DNA of 45,203 bases from Gaiellales bacterium (GTDB lineage Bacteria; Actinomycetota; Thermoleophilia; Gaiellales; JAICJC01), in the NCBI GenBank assembly GCA_036273515.1, contig DASUHM010000031.1, forward strand, positions 1 through 45,203, given 5' to 3'. Under the pieces are notes generated by a model. That model saw only the letters and a list, made by a program, of their open reading frames with translations. It ran no database searches and was not told where the DNA came from. Positions 23,329-31,308 of this stretch are shown here, one piece after another. How positions within the stretch are numbered: the first letter of the stretch is position 1; each line of letters begins with the position of its first letter. The translations under genes were made by a program, and so were the position numbers.

Positions 23329-24025
23329 CGAACGCTCCCGAGGGCGGGGAGGGGGCCGGCTTCGAGGCGGCCCGGGCCGAGACGGCGGCCGTGGCCGGGC
23401 GGCCGGTCGCGCGCTCGAGCGCGGCGACCAGATCCGACAGCCCCGACTCGGCCAGCTCGGAAGTCGGCCCGGGTGGTGTGACGACGCCCGCGCGGACGCA
23501 GCCGGGGCCGACGTGCAGGCGCACCTCGATCGCCCCCAGCTGCGGGCAGTGGAGGGTGAACGCGGCCTCGCCGCCCGCGCCCTTCGAGCTGCCGCCGGCC
23601 GTACCGCCGGCGTCGGGATCGACGGTCACCGAGGCGGCCGCCCCGCCCGGCAGCCACAGCGTGCCGTCTGCCAGCGCGAGCGCTGCCCGCAGGAGGTCGG
23701 GGTCGCCGCGCAGGGCGAGCTCGCCGGCCACGCGGCCGGCGGCGGCCGCGTCGAGATGCTCCGGCGCGTCGGGGATGATCTTGACGACGACCTCCTCCGC
23801 GTCCGCGCGCGTGACCTGGAGCCGCAGCGTGCGGCCGGCGTCGAGGCCCGGGGGCAGCCGCGCCTCGAGGACGATCCCGGCCAGCGAGATCAACCCGTGA
23901 CCGCCGCCCTCCGGGGTCATGAGGATGCGCGCGACCAGCTCCTTGCCGAGCGGGAGCGCAAGCGGCCGCGCGCCCGACGCCGGGTCTGCTGCGGCCCCCT
24001 TCAGGGTGATCTGTTCGACGTTCAT
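23315..24025 (-). CDS. FliK-like hook-length/export control protein (YlqG type)
   Basis: A 236-residue protein with no membrane segment or signal peptide. The N-terminal part (about 1-85) is beta-rich (KELVARILMTPEGGGHGLISLAGIVLEARLPPGLDAGRTLRLQVT) and resembles the domain of YlqG/FliK-like proteins. Residues about 155-190 (FTLHCPQLGAIEVRLHVGPG) look like the Flg_hook/FliK C-terminal strand pattern. It is followed by an Ala/Pro-rich tail. Its overlap with the FlhB-tail gene, the known FliK-FlhB partnership and the divergent flagellar operon point to control of export specificity. Assignment is by context and weak similarity. Confidence 0.6.
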   Translation of the reverse strand: MNVEQITLKGAAADPASGARPLALPLGKELVARILMTPEGGGHGLISLAGIVLEARLPPGLDAGRTLRLQVTRADAEEVVVKIIPDAPEHLDAAAAGRVAGELALRGDPDLLRAALALADGTLWLPGGAAASVTVDPDAGGTAGGSSKGAGGEAAFTLHCPQLGAIEVRLHVGPGCVRAGVVTPPGPTSELAESGLSDLVAALERATGRPATAAVSARAASKPAPSPPSGAFDGYA

Positions 24026-24026
24026 G

Positions 24027-24053
24027 TCAAGTCACGCTCATCCCGGACGATCA
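24027..24053 (+). promoter_or_regulatory. Putative sigma-28 promoter for the first rod/hook gene
   Basis: TCAA (24027-24030), N15, then GACGATCA (24046-24053) is close to the sigma-28 consensus TAAA-N15-GCCGATAA, with two mismatches in the -10. It lies 61 bases before the ATG at 24115 and directly against the divergent FliK-like start. Confidence 0.45.
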
Positions 24054-24114
24054 TCGGCGGGAGGGTCCGGACACTCCGGACTCCCGTCATCGACCGGTTG
24101 GGAGTGAATTCGAG

Positions 24115-24858
24115 ATGGAACGAGGTCTGTACATCGCGGCATCGGGGATGCTGGCAGAGCAGGTGCGCCAGGACCAGCTCGCGAACGACCTCGCCAACGC
24201 CTCGACGCCCGGGTACAAGGCCGACAACTCCGAGCAGGCCAGCTTCTCCGACCTGCTGCTGTGGAACTCCAGCACCGGCGCGCCGGTGGGCTCGCTGAGC
24301 ATGGGCTCGCGGATCACCCACGTCGTCACCGACCTGACCCAGGGTCCGCTGCAGAGCACCGGCAACCCGCTCGACCTCGCCCTCGACGGCCCGGGCTTCC
24401 TCGCGGTCGCCACCAGCTCCGGCGTCCGCTACACGCGGGACGGCCAGCTGATGGTCGACGCCCGCGGCCGGCTGTGCACCGACACCGGGAACCTGGTGCT
24501 CGGCACGAGCGGCAAGCCGATCACGGTCGGGCAGGTGTCCGACCCCTCCCAGATCTCCGTCGACCAGCGCGGCACCGTCAAGGTGGGCAGCCGCACGGTC
24601 GGCACCCTGGCGGTCATGTCCCTGACCGGCGCCACCAAGCAGGGCGACACCCTCTTCGCCGGCACGCCGGGCGTCCGCCCGAGCGGCACGACCGTCCAGC
24701 AGGGCTTCCTCGAGGGCTCGGGCGTCCAGCCCGCCGAGGCGATGGTGGACATGATCGTGTCGTTCCGCGCCTACGAGACCACCCAGCGGGCGATCCAGTC
24801 GATCGACACCGAGCTGGGCCGGGCCGCCAACTCGGTCGGCAGCGCCACCGGTCAGTAG
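24115..24858 (+). CDS. Flagellar hook-basal body (rod) protein, FlgF/FlgG family
   Basis: A 247-residue axial protein. The N-terminal rod signature is MERGLYIAASGMLAEQVRQDQLANDLANASTPGYK; LDLALDGPGFLAVATSSGVRYTRDGQL is in the middle; the C-terminal QGFLEGSGVQPAEAMVDMIVSFRAYETTQRAIQSID is the DUF1078 tail. These coiled-coil ends pack in the rod. Two paralogous genes are adjacent; this one is the more divergent and is best called FlgF-like. It is exported by the flagellar type III apparatus, without a signal peptide. Confidence 0.88.
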   Translation: MERGLYIAASGMLAEQVRQDQLANDLANASTPGYKADNSEQASFSDLLLWNSSTGAPVGSLSMGSRITHVVTDLTQGPLQSTGNPLDLALDGPGFLAVATSSGVRYTRDGQLMVDARGRLCTDTGNLVLGTSGKPITVGQVSDPSQISVDQRGTVKVGSRTVGTLAVMSLTGATKQGDTLFAGTPGVRPSGTTVQQGFLEGSGVQPAEAMVDMIVSFRAYETTQRAIQSIDTELGRAANSVGSATGQ

Positions 24859-24892
24859 TCGACCTCGCGCGCCACGCGATCTGCTCGGCGGC

Positions 24893-24919
24893 TCAAGAAC
24901 CGTCCGGACCCGCCGATAA
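24893..24919 (+). promoter_or_regulatory. Sigma-28 promoter before the flgG-like gene
   Basis: TCAA (24893-24896), N15, GCCGATAA (24912-24919): the -10 matches the sigma-28 consensus perfectly. The leader to the ATG at 25031 is about 105 bases. It would make the second rod gene, and the run behind it, a late sigma-28 unit. Confidence 0.7.
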
Positions 24920-24999
24920 CCAGGCAGAACATATCGGGGATCGCACACGGCTGGACTGCACCGCAGAGGCCGACGAGGGAGGCACCGACGCACTCTCTC

Positions 25000-25027
25000 A
25001 GCCCCGAGTTTTCCTTCGGGAAGGGCT
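25000..25027 (+). promoter_or_regulatory. Leader hairpin over the flgG-like ribosome-binding site
   Basis: AGCCC (25000-25004) pairs with GGGCT (25023-25027), and CGA (25005-25007) with TCG (25016-25018). The 3' side contains GGGAAGGG, the only ribosome-binding-site-like purine run before the ATG at 25031, so the stem would partly hide it. Folding is by eye. Confidence 0.4.
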
Positions 25028-25030
25028 TCG

Positions 25031-25750
25031 ATGCTGAACGGACTGTATTCGGCCGCCAGCGGAATGCTGGCACAGCAGACGCGGATGGACATGCTCGCCA
25101 ATGACCTGGCGAACGTCGACACGACGGGCTACAAGCAGGCCCGCATCGGCTTCCGTGACCTGATCTACAACACGGAGCAGGGCATGCGCATCGGCGCGGG
25201 CTCGGCCATCGTCGACGCCGGCCGAAACGAGGCCGAGGGCGCGTTCAACGCGACCGGCGACCCGCTCTCGCTGGCCATCGCCGGCCCCGGCTACTTCCAG
25301 GTGCGCCGCGCCGACGGCTCGGTCGCGCTCACCCGCTCGGGCGACTTCACGACCGACGCGAACGGCGAGATGGTGACCCAGAACGGCGAGCGGCTGGTGC
25401 CGCCGATCAAGTTCCCGGCGGGCACCGATCCCGACACGATCTCGATCGGCGCCGACGGCACCGTCAAGGCCGGCCAGACCCGCATCGGCAAGATCACCGT
25501 CGTCACCGTCACGAACACCGGCGGCCTGACGGCCCTCGGCGGGAACCTGTTCGCCGCGACCGCGGCGAGCGGCAAGCCGCACGCGATCGCCGGGTCAGAG
25601 CTCCAGCAGGGCTACCTCGAGTCGTCGAACGTCGACCTCGCCCAGACGATGGTCGCGCTGATCGACGCGCAGCGCAGCTTCGAGATGGACAGCCGTGCCA
25701 TCCAGAACCAAGACCAGATGATGCAGGTCGCGAACCAGATCAGGCAGTAG
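25031..25750 (+). CDS. flgG: Flagellar rod/hook protein, FlgG family
   Basis: A 239-residue axial protein: MLNGLYSAASGMLAQQTRMDMLANDLANVDTTGYKQ at the N-terminus, LSLAIAGPGYFQVRRADGSVALTRSGDFTTDANGEMVTQNGERLVPPI in the core, and LQQGYLESSNVDLAQTMVALIDAQRSFEMDSRAIQNQDQMMQVANQIRQ at the C-terminus. This closely follows the FlgG (distal rod) pattern, though it is about 20 residues shorter than the usual 260, so a generic rod protein is an alternative. Two bases separate it from the rod-binding gene. Confidence 0.85.
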   Translation: MLNGLYSAASGMLAQQTRMDMLANDLANVDTTGYKQARIGFRDLIYNTEQGMRIGAGSAIVDAGRNEAEGAFNATGDPLSLAIAGPGYFQVRRADGSVALTRSGDFTTDANGEMVTQNGERLVPPIKFPAGTDPDTISIGADGTVKAGQTRIGKITVVTVTNTGGLTALGGNLFAATAASGKPHAIAGSELQQGYLESSNVDLAQTMVALIDAQRSFEMDSRAIQNQDQMMQVANQIRQ

Positions 25751-25752
25751 AC

Positions 25753-26220
25753 ATGAGCGACCTCACGGCCACCGACCTCTCCGCGCTCGGCTCGAACATC
25801 CTGCCGACGGTGCTGCCGCCGGACGTCCGCAAGGCGGGCGCCAAGGGCGAGCAGCTCTACAAGGCCGCGCTCGGCTTCGAGCAGCTGCTGACGCAGGAGC
25901 TGACCGACCAGCTGGCGCAGGCGATGCAGGGCACCGACGACGCGGACGGCTCGGACTCGAGCTCCGACGACGGGTCGGACGATCCCTCGACGCAGTCGAT
26001 CTTCTCGATGGGCGGCTCCTCGCCGGTCGTGAGCCAGATGCTGCCGCAGGCCCTGTCCGACGGCATCACCCAGGCCGGCGGCCTCGGCATCGCCCACCAG
26101 CTCTACCTCATGCTCGCCCAGTCGACCGGCCTCACCACGCCGAGCGGCTCCAGCACGCAGACGCCGCCCGCCACGGGCACGCCCCCGACCGCCGGCACCG
26201 GCGCAGGTGACGCGCAGTGA
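25753..26220 (+). CDS. FlgJ-type rod-binding protein (no muramidase domain)
   Basis: A 155-residue protein with the rod-binding domain: EQLYKAALGFEQLLTQELTDQLAQAM (about 35-62), an acidic Asp/Ser-rich insert (65-85), SPVVSQMLPQALSDGITQAGGLGIAHQLYLML (about 97-128), and a Pro/Thr-rich tail. It matches the N-terminal half of FlgJ, which caps the growing rod; the peptidoglycan hydrolase half is absent. The CHAP hydrolase encoded at 30664 could supply that activity. Its stop overlaps the flgN GTG start. Confidence 0.8.
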   Translation: MSDLTATDLSALGSNILPTVLPPDVRKAGAKGEQLYKAALGFEQLLTQELTDQLAQAMQGTDDADGSDSSSDDGSDDPSTQSIFSMGGSSPVVSQMLPQALSDGITQAGGLGIAHQLYLMLAQSTGLTTPSGSSTQTPPATGTPPTAGTGAGDAQ

Positions 26221-26696
26221 CCGGTCTCGTCGAGCATCTCGAGCGCCAGCTGGCCTCGAACCGGCGCATGCTCCAGATCGTCCTCGCCCAGAGCGAGGCG
26301 ATCAAGGTGCAGGACGTCCAGGGCGTGCTCGCGCGCCTGGCGGAGGTGCAGCAGGAGATGGTGCAGCGCTCGCAGATCGAGCGCGAGCGCGATGCGCTGC
26401 TCGCGAACGCCGCTCAAGTTCTGCGCGTGCCTGCCGATCAGGTCACCCTGGACATGCTTCTGCAGCTGACCCCCGAGCCCACGGCGACGCGGGTGCGCGT
26501 GCTCTCGGCAGAGCTCAAGGGCCTGCTGGCGGAGGTCGCGCGCATCCACCGGCAGAACCGCGTCCTGATCCGGCAGGAGCTCCTGTTCCTGGATCACCTG
26601 ATGCGCGTGATGTCCGGTGCGCCGCAGGCCGGCTACACGGCGGTCGGCCACACGACGCCGACCCAGCCCGCGAACCTGGTGGACCTGAGGGGATAG
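26217..26696 (+). CDS. flgN: FlgN-family export chaperone
   Basis: A 159-residue helical protein: long amphipathic helices (LVEHLERQLASNRRMLQIVLAQSEAIKVQDVQGVLARLAEVQQEM, and LKGLLAEVARIHRQNRVLIRQELLFLDHLMRVM) typical of FlgN, the chaperone of the hook-filament junction proteins FlgK and FlgL. Those two genes follow directly, which supports the call. GTG start, 4-base overlap with the rod-binding gene. Confidence 0.78.
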   Translation: MTGLVEHLERQLASNRRMLQIVLAQSEAIKVQDVQGVLARLAEVQQEMVQRSQIERERDALLANAAQVLRVPADQVTLDMLLQLTPEPTATRVRVLSAELKGLLAEVARIHRQNRVLIRQELLFLDHLMRVMSGAPQAGYTAVGHTTPTQPANLVDLRG

Positions 26697-26699
26697 GGC

Positions 26700-28055
26700 A
26701 TGGGTCTCTCCACGTTCATGGGCCTCGAGACGAGCCTCCGCGGCCTGCTCGCGCAGCAGCAGGCGCTGGACACGACGAGCCACAACATCGCCAACGCGAG
26801 CACCACCGGGTACTCGCGGCAGGTGGCCGTGTTCCAGGCCTCGCCCGCCTACACGATTCCCGGCGTCACCACCGCCCCCGCCGGCCCCGGCCAGATCGGC
26901 ACCGGCGTGGACGTGGCCAGCTACCAGCGCATCCGTGACGCGTTCCTCGACGTCCAGTACCGCGCCCAGTCGATGCTCCAGGGCCAGGCCCAGGCGAACC
27001 AGGACGGCCTCCAGCAGGTGCAGCTCGCGTTCAACGAGCCCACGGACAGCGGCATCTCGAGCCTGCTCTCGAACTACTGGGGCGCCTGGCAGAACCTCTC
27101 GAACAACCCGGAGGACATGGGCACGCGCCAGGCGCTCGCGCAGTCGGCCGCCAGCCTCGCCGACGGGTTCCAGAGCCTTTCGTCGCAGCTGACCACGCTG
27201 CAGTCGCAGACGGCCCAGAACGTCACCGACCAGATCAACCAGGTCAACAACCTGGGCACCCAGATCGCCCAGCTGAACCTGACGATCTCGAAGATCACCG
27301 CCACCGGCAACTCGCCGAACGACCTGCTCGACCAGCGCGACCTGCTCGTCGACCAGCTGTCCGCCCTCGGCAACGTGGCGGTCACGAACGGCGCGAACGG
27401 GTCGGTCGACATCAGCTTCGGCGGCGCCTCGCTGGTCACCGCCGGTACGTCGGCGACGCTGGCCGAGTCCGACCTCACGAGCCTCTCGGCCGGGAAGATC
27501 CAGGGCCTGATCACGCTGCGGGACACCACGATCCCCGGCTACCAGGCCCAGCTGAACACGATCGCCTCGGCGCTGATCACGAAGACGAACGCCCAGAGCG
27601 CGGCCGGCTTCGACCTGAACGGCAACGCCGGCGGCGCCTTCTTCACGGGCACGGACGCGACCAACATCGCCGTCAACCCGGCCGTGATCTCGAACCCCGC
27701 GCTGATCGCCGCCTCCGCGACGGGCGCCGTCGGCGACGCCGGGAACGCCCTTCGGATGGCCGACATGCAGACGACGCCGACGATCGGCTCGGCCACGATC
27801 GACGCCGCCTACACGCAGCTCGTGACCCAGGTCGGCGCCGACGTCCAGCAGGCGACGAACCAGGTCGACACGACGACGGCGCTCACGAACGCGCTGCAGA
27901 ACCAGCGCCAGTCCGTCTCCGGCGTCAGCCTCGACGAGGAGATGACGAACCTGATCACGTTCCAGCGCGGCTACCAGGCCTCCGCCCGCGCGCTGAGCGC
28001 GATGGACGACATGCTCGATCAGCTGATCAACCGCACCGGGAGGGTTGGCCTGTGA
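26700..28055 (+). CDS. flgK: Flagellar hook-associated protein 1 (FlgK)
   Basis: A 451-residue hook-filament junction protein. The N-terminus FMGLETSLRGLLAQQQALDTTSHNIANASTTGYSRQ, the central ISKITATGNSPNDLLDQRDLLVDQLSALGNV and the C-terminus VSLDEEMTNLITFQRGYQASARALSAMDDMLDQLI are all standard FlgK. It overlaps flgL by four bases. It is exported by the flagellar type III system with FlgN. Confidence 0.95.
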   Translation: MGLSTFMGLETSLRGLLAQQQALDTTSHNIANASTTGYSRQVAVFQASPAYTIPGVTTAPAGPGQIGTGVDVASYQRIRDAFLDVQYRAQSMLQGQAQANQDGLQQVQLAFNEPTDSGISSLLSNYWGAWQNLSNNPEDMGTRQALAQSAASLADGFQSLSSQLTTLQSQTAQNVTDQINQVNNLGTQIAQLNLTISKITATGNSPNDLLDQRDLLVDQLSALGNVAVTNGANGSVDISFGGASLVTAGTSATLAESDLTSLSAGKIQGLITLRDTTIPGYQAQLNTIASALITKTNAQSAAGFDLNGNAGGAFFTGTDATNIAVNPAVISNPALIAASATGAVGDAGNALRMADMQTTPTIGSATIDAAYTQLVTQVGADVQQATNQVDTTTALTNALQNQRQSVSGVSLDEEMTNLITFQRGYQASARALSAMDDMLDQLINRTGRVGL

Positions 28056-28948
28056 CCGCCAGGATCACCCAGGGAATGATGAACCAGACGTTGCTCTACG
28101 ACCTGCGCAACGTGACGACGCAGCTCTCGACGTCCGAGCAGCAGCTCTCGTCCGGCTACAAGCTGAACAAGCCGTCGGACGATCCGTACGGCGCCAGCCA
28201 GGCGCTGAAGCTGCGCGCCGACCTGGCCGCGAACAAGCAGTACCAGTCGAACGTGCAGGACGCGAACTCGTGGCAGAACGTCGCGGACACCGCCCTCGGC
28301 GACATCGGCGACTCGATCCAGCGCGCCCGCGACCTGGTCATCCAGGGCGCGAACGACACGAACGACGCGAGCGACCGCCAGGCCATCGTCACCGAGCTCA
28401 ACCAGCTCATCGATTCGATCAAGACCGACGGGAACACGCAGTACGCCGGCCGCTACATCTTCTCCGGCACGTCGACGAACACGCAGCCCTACCAGCTCGG
28501 CTCGAACGATGCGTACTCGGGCAACACCGCGATGATCACGCGCGAGATCGGCGTGGGCGTGCAGGTCGCGATCAACACGCCCGGGTCGAGCGTCATCGGC
28601 GACGGCACGAGCGGCCTGCTCGCGACGCTGCGCGGGATCGTGAACGACCTCCAGTCGGGCAACACCAACGCGCTCAGCACCACCGACCTGAACGCGCTCG
28701 ACACCGCCAACGACACGCTCCTGAACGCGCGGGCGCAGGTCGGCGCGCTGTCGGATCGCCTCACCACTGCGTCGAATCGGCTCCTGTCGACCGAGCAGTC
28801 GACGACACAGCTTTTGTCCAACGTCCAAGACGCCGATATGACCCAGGTCATGGTCAACTTCTCCACCCAGCAGGCCGCATATCAGGCCGCGCTGCGCGCC
28901 GGCGCCCAGATCATCCAGCCGTCGCTCATGGACTTTCTGAGCACGTAA
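28052..28948 (+). CDS. flgL: Flagellar hook-associated protein 3 (FlgL)
   Basis: A 298-residue flagellin-like junction protein. MMNQTLLYDLRNVTTQLSTSEQQLSSGYKLNKPSDDPYGASQAL is the typical N-terminal coiled coil; FSGTSTNTQPY follows, and the C-terminus reads LLSNVQDADMTQVMVNFSTQQAAYQAALRAGAQI. GTG start overlapping the flgK stop. A GCCGATAT octamer inside its 3' end looks like a sigma-28 -10 but has no matching -35. Confidence 0.93.
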   Translation: MTARITQGMMNQTLLYDLRNVTTQLSTSEQQLSSGYKLNKPSDDPYGASQALKLRADLAANKQYQSNVQDANSWQNVADTALGDIGDSIQRARDLVIQGANDTNDASDRQAIVTELNQLIDSIKTDGNTQYAGRYIFSGTSTNTQPYQLGSNDAYSGNTAMITREIGVGVQVAINTPGSSVIGDGTSGLLATLRGIVNDLQSGNTNALSTTDLNALDTANDTLLNARAQVGALSDRLTTASNRLLSTEQSTTQLLSNVQDADMTQVMVNFSTQQAAYQAALRAGAQIIQPSLMDFLST

Positions 28949-28974
28949 CGACTCCTGAAGGAGATACGACACAC

Positions 28975-29457
28975 ATGTTCATCAACAGCACCCGATTCGG
29001 TCAGCTCGAGATCCGTGACGACTCGATCATCGTGTTCCCGGAGGGGCTCATCGGTCTCGGCGGGAGCCGCTATGCGCTCGTCGCGCGTGACGACAAGTCT
29101 GTCTTCTTCTGGCTGCACTCGATCGACGATCCGTCGCTGGCGCTGCCCGTGACGAAGCCGTGGCCGTTCTTCACCGACTACGAGGTCAAGCTGTCGGACG
29201 ACGACGCCGCCACGCTGCAGCTCGAGTCGCCCGAGCAGGCCGAGATCTTCTGCGTCGTCCGCGCCGCCGACCAGCTCGGCGACTTCACGATCAACCTGCG
29301 CGGCCCGATCGTCATCCACGGCGAGAGCCGCCTCGGCCGCCAGGTGATCAACGAGGTCGGTGGCTACGGCGTCCGCGAGCCGCTGTTCGCGCGCGTCCCG
29401 CTGTCCGAAGTCCGTCCTGCCACCCCGGCCGCCCCGGTTGCGGCCACGGGGGTGTAG
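28975..29457 (+). CDS. fliW: Flagellar assembly factor FliW
   Basis: A 160-residue FliW: FINSTRFGQLEIRDDSIIVFPEGLIGLGGSRYALV, then FWLHSIDDPSLALPVTKPWPFFTDYEVKL and NLRGPIVIHGESRLGRQVI. FliW binds both flagellin and CsrA; when flagellin is exported, freed FliW takes up CsrA and lifts repression of flagellin mRNA. The gene lies between flgL and csrA. A short CTCC-TGAA-GGAG hairpin (28952-28963) precedes the start. Confidence 0.93.
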   Translation: MFINSTRFGQLEIRDDSIIVFPEGLIGLGGSRYALVARDDKSVFFWLHSIDDPSLALPVTKPWPFFTDYEVKLSDDDAATLQLESPEQAEIFCVVRAADQLGDFTINLRGPIVIHGESRLGRQVINEVGGYGVREPLFARVPLSEVRPATPAAPVAATGV

Positions 29458-29459
29458 GC

Positions 29460-29681
29460 GTGCTCGTAATCACACGACGAGCCGGCGAGCGCATCTGCCT
29501 CGGCGACCAGATCACCGTCACGGTGCTCGAGGTCTCCGGGTCGAGCGTCCGCCTCGGCATCGATGCGCCCGGCGACGTGCCCGTGTACCGGCACGAGATC
29601 TGGCTCGCGATCAAGGAAGAGAACGCCGCCGCCGCGCTGGCGCCGGCCTCGAGCGTCCCAACTGACATCCCCCCGAACTAG
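29460..29681 (+). CDS. csrA: Carbon storage regulator CsrA
   Basis: A 73-residue RNA-binding protein: LVITRRAGERICLGDQITVTVLEVSGSSVRLGIDAPGDVPVYRHEIW is the complete CsrA core, with Arg6 and the C-terminal Arg of VYRHEIW available for GGA recognition. A disordered 20-residue tail follows. GTG start two bases after the fliW stop. Its probable target, hairpins with AAGGA loops, is in the leader of flagellin 2 (33414-33465). Confidence 0.95.
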   Translation: MLVITRRAGERICLGDQITVTVLEVSGSSVRLGIDAPGDVPVYRHEIWLAIKEENAAAALAPASSVPTDIPPN

Positions 29682-29712
29682 ACACTGAAGTCCGTCCCCA
29701 AGGAGAACTGCC

Positions 29713-30534
29713 ATGTCCCTTTCCGTCCAGACGAATATCGAGGCGTTCGACGCCCACCGCAACCTGCTGAACACGTCGAACCAGCTGTCCGAGTCCATGC
29801 AGAAGCTGTCCTCGGGCTACCGGATCAACAAGGCCGCCGACGACGCCGCCGGCCTCGCCATCTCGGAGAAGCTGTCCGCGCAGGTGAGCGGCCTGACCCA
29901 GGCCCAGCAGAACGCGCAGGACGCCGTCAACCTCGTGCAGACCGCCGACGGCTCGATGGGCGAGGTGCAGGCCATGCTGCAGCGCGTCCGCGACCTCGCG
30001 GTCGAGTACAACAACGGCACGCTGTCGACCGCCGATCAGGCCGCCATCACGGCCGAGGTCGCCCAGCTCTGCGCCGAGATCAACAACATCGGTAGCGACA
30101 CGACCTTCAACGGCATCGCGCTGCTGACCGGCACCGCCACGATCACGTTCCAGGTCGGCGCCAACGACGGCGAGACCATCACCACCTCGGCCGTCAAGCT
30201 GTTCGGCTCGGGCGCCGGGTTCGCGGTCGACTCGTCGATCTTCAGCTTCTCCGGCTCGACGATCAACCTGTCGGCGATCGACGCCGCCATCGAGAACGTG
30301 TCCACCGACCGGGCCACGTTCGGCGCCGTCCAGAACCGGCTGCAGCATACCCTGAACAACCTGGGCAACTACCAGGAGAACCTGTCCGCGGCCGAGTCGT
30401 CGATCAAGGACGTCGACATGGCGGCCGAGATGGTCAACTTCACCAAGCTGCAGGTGCTCCAGCAGGCCGGCATGAGCGTCCTCTCGCAGGCCAACCAGTC
30501 CTCGCAGTCGGTGCTCTCGCTGCTGCGGCAGTAG
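29713..30534 (+). CDS. fliC: Flagellin 1
   Basis: A 273-residue flagellin with intact D0/D1 ends (MSLSVQTNIEAFDAHRNLLNT, KLSSGYRINKAADDAAGLAIS, and the C-terminal ENLSAAESSIKDVDMAAEMVNFTKLQVLQQAG followed by MSVLSQANQ) and a short central region, so D2/D3 are minimal. The AAGGAGAA ribosome-binding site is eight bases before ATG. I see no sigma-28 site in the short csrA gap, so it is probably read with fliW-csrA. About 90% identical by eye to flagellin 2 (32595-33413), which lies inverted 2 kb away. Confidence 0.95.
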   Translation: MSLSVQTNIEAFDAHRNLLNTSNQLSESMQKLSSGYRINKAADDAAGLAISEKLSAQVSGLTQAQQNAQDAVNLVQTADGSMGEVQAMLQRVRDLAVEYNNGTLSTADQAAITAEVAQLCAEINNIGSDTTFNGIALLTGTATITFQVGANDGETITTSAVKLFGSGAGFAVDSSIFSFSGSTINLSAIDAAIENVSTDRATFGAVQNRLQHTLNNLGNYQENLSAAESSIKDVDMAAEMVNFTKLQVLQQAGMSVLSQANQSSQSVLSLLRQ

Positions 30535-30565
30535 TCGCACGGCAACCGAGCATCACCCGAATGAC

Positions 30566-30605
30566 CCGGGGGCCGTCCACCTCTCGAAAGGTGGGCGGCC
30601 CCCGG
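30566..30605 (+). terminator. Strong hairpin after flagellin 1
   Basis: Seventeen-bp arms, CCGGGGGCCGTCCACCT (30566-30582) and AGGTGGGCGGCCCCCGG (30589-30605), with one mismatch and a 6-base loop, 32 bases after the flagellin stop. The following CCCAATT has only a weak T-run, but the stem strength suits a terminator or mRNA 3' stabiliser. Confidence 0.7.
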
Positions 30606-30627
30606 CCCAATTCCGCGACGTTGCGGC

Positions 30628-30654
30628 TCAACTTCCGCCGCCCGCGGGCGATGT
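30628..30654 (+). promoter_or_regulatory. Possible sigma-28 site before the CHAP gene
   Basis: TCAA (30628-30631), N15, GGCGATGT (30647-30654). The -10 has three mismatches, and a start 6-7 bases later would fall almost on the ATG at 30664, leaving the ribosome-binding site (AGAGGA) out of the transcript. It is therefore weaker than the other sites. Confidence 0.25.
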
Positions 30655-30663
30655 AGAGGATGA

Positions 30664-31308
30664 ATGAGCTTCTCGCCTGACGCCGTCTCCCCCGCGAGCT
30701 TCACCGATGCCCTGAGCCGCATGCAGCAGCTCGAGGCGATGGTCGACCAGATCTCCTCGCCGAGCCTCCTCAGCGCCTCGCCTGGCGCGCCGGCGACAGC
30801 GTCGGGCTCCGCCTCGTCGTTCCAGCAGGCGCTCGCCGCCGCCGGCGGCACGAACGGGGTGGCCTCGTCCGGCGACACGAGCGGCAACGCGGGTCTCGCC
30901 GCCCTCCAGGTGGCCGAGAGCCAGGTGGGCGTCACCGAGCAGCCCCCGGGCTCGAACGACGGCCCTCAGATCGCGATGTACCGCACGGCCACGCAGGGCG
31001 CCTACGCCGGCGCCCCCTGGTGCGCCTACTTCGTCTCGTGGTGCGCGAATCAGGCCGGCGCCCCGATCGGCGACCACGGCCAGGGCCTCGGCTCCGTCGC
31101 CGAGATCACCGACTGGGCCCGCTCGACCGGCCGGCTGACGCAGACGCCCGCTCCCGGCGAGCTGATCCTGTTCGGCACCGAGCACGTGGGCATCGTCAAG
31201 TCGGTGAACGGCGACGGTTCGCTGACGACGGTCGAGGGCAACGCCTCGAACGGCGTCCGCGAGGAGACCCGCTGGCCCTCCGAGGCCACCGGCTACGTGA
31301 CGCTCTAA
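30664..31308 (+). CDS. CHAP-domain peptidoglycan hydrolase linked to flagella
   Basis: A 214-residue protein. Residues 1-75 are low-complexity Ser/Ala-rich with a short helix (ALSRMQQLEAMVDQI) and no signal peptide. Residues about 78-210 form a CHAP (NlpC/P60-like) amidase domain: Cys120 in APWCAYFVSWC, His174 in TEHVGIV and Glu191 in VEGNAS are the likely catalytic residues. Between flagellin and other flagellar genes, without a Sec signal, it is probably exported through the flagellar apparatus to open the wall for the rod, replacing the muramidase half missing from the rod-binding protein at 25753. Confidence 0.8.
   Translation: MSFSPDAVSPASFTDALSRMQQLEAMVDQISSPSLLSASPGAPATASGSASSFQQALAAAGGTNGVASSGDTSGNAGLAALQVAESQVGVTEQPPGSNDGPQIAMYRTATQGAYAGAPWCAYFVSWCANQAGAPIGDHGQGLGSVAEITDWARSTGRLTQTPAPGELILFGTEHVGIVKSVNGDGSLTTVEGNASNGVREETRWPSEATGYVTL

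Noticed and set aside
24920-25030. Riboswitch (glycine-like CTCTCAG, or c-di-GMP type) in the flgG-like leader
   Set aside because: Only a short CTCTCAG-like string is present; the conserved cores and pairing of the glycine and GEMM riboswitches are missing.
28816-28840. Sigma-28 -10 (GCCGATAT) inside flgL that could drive fliW-csrA-flagellin 1
   Set aside because: No TAAA/TCAA at the right distance (TTTG there), and the bases are explained by conserved FlgL codons.
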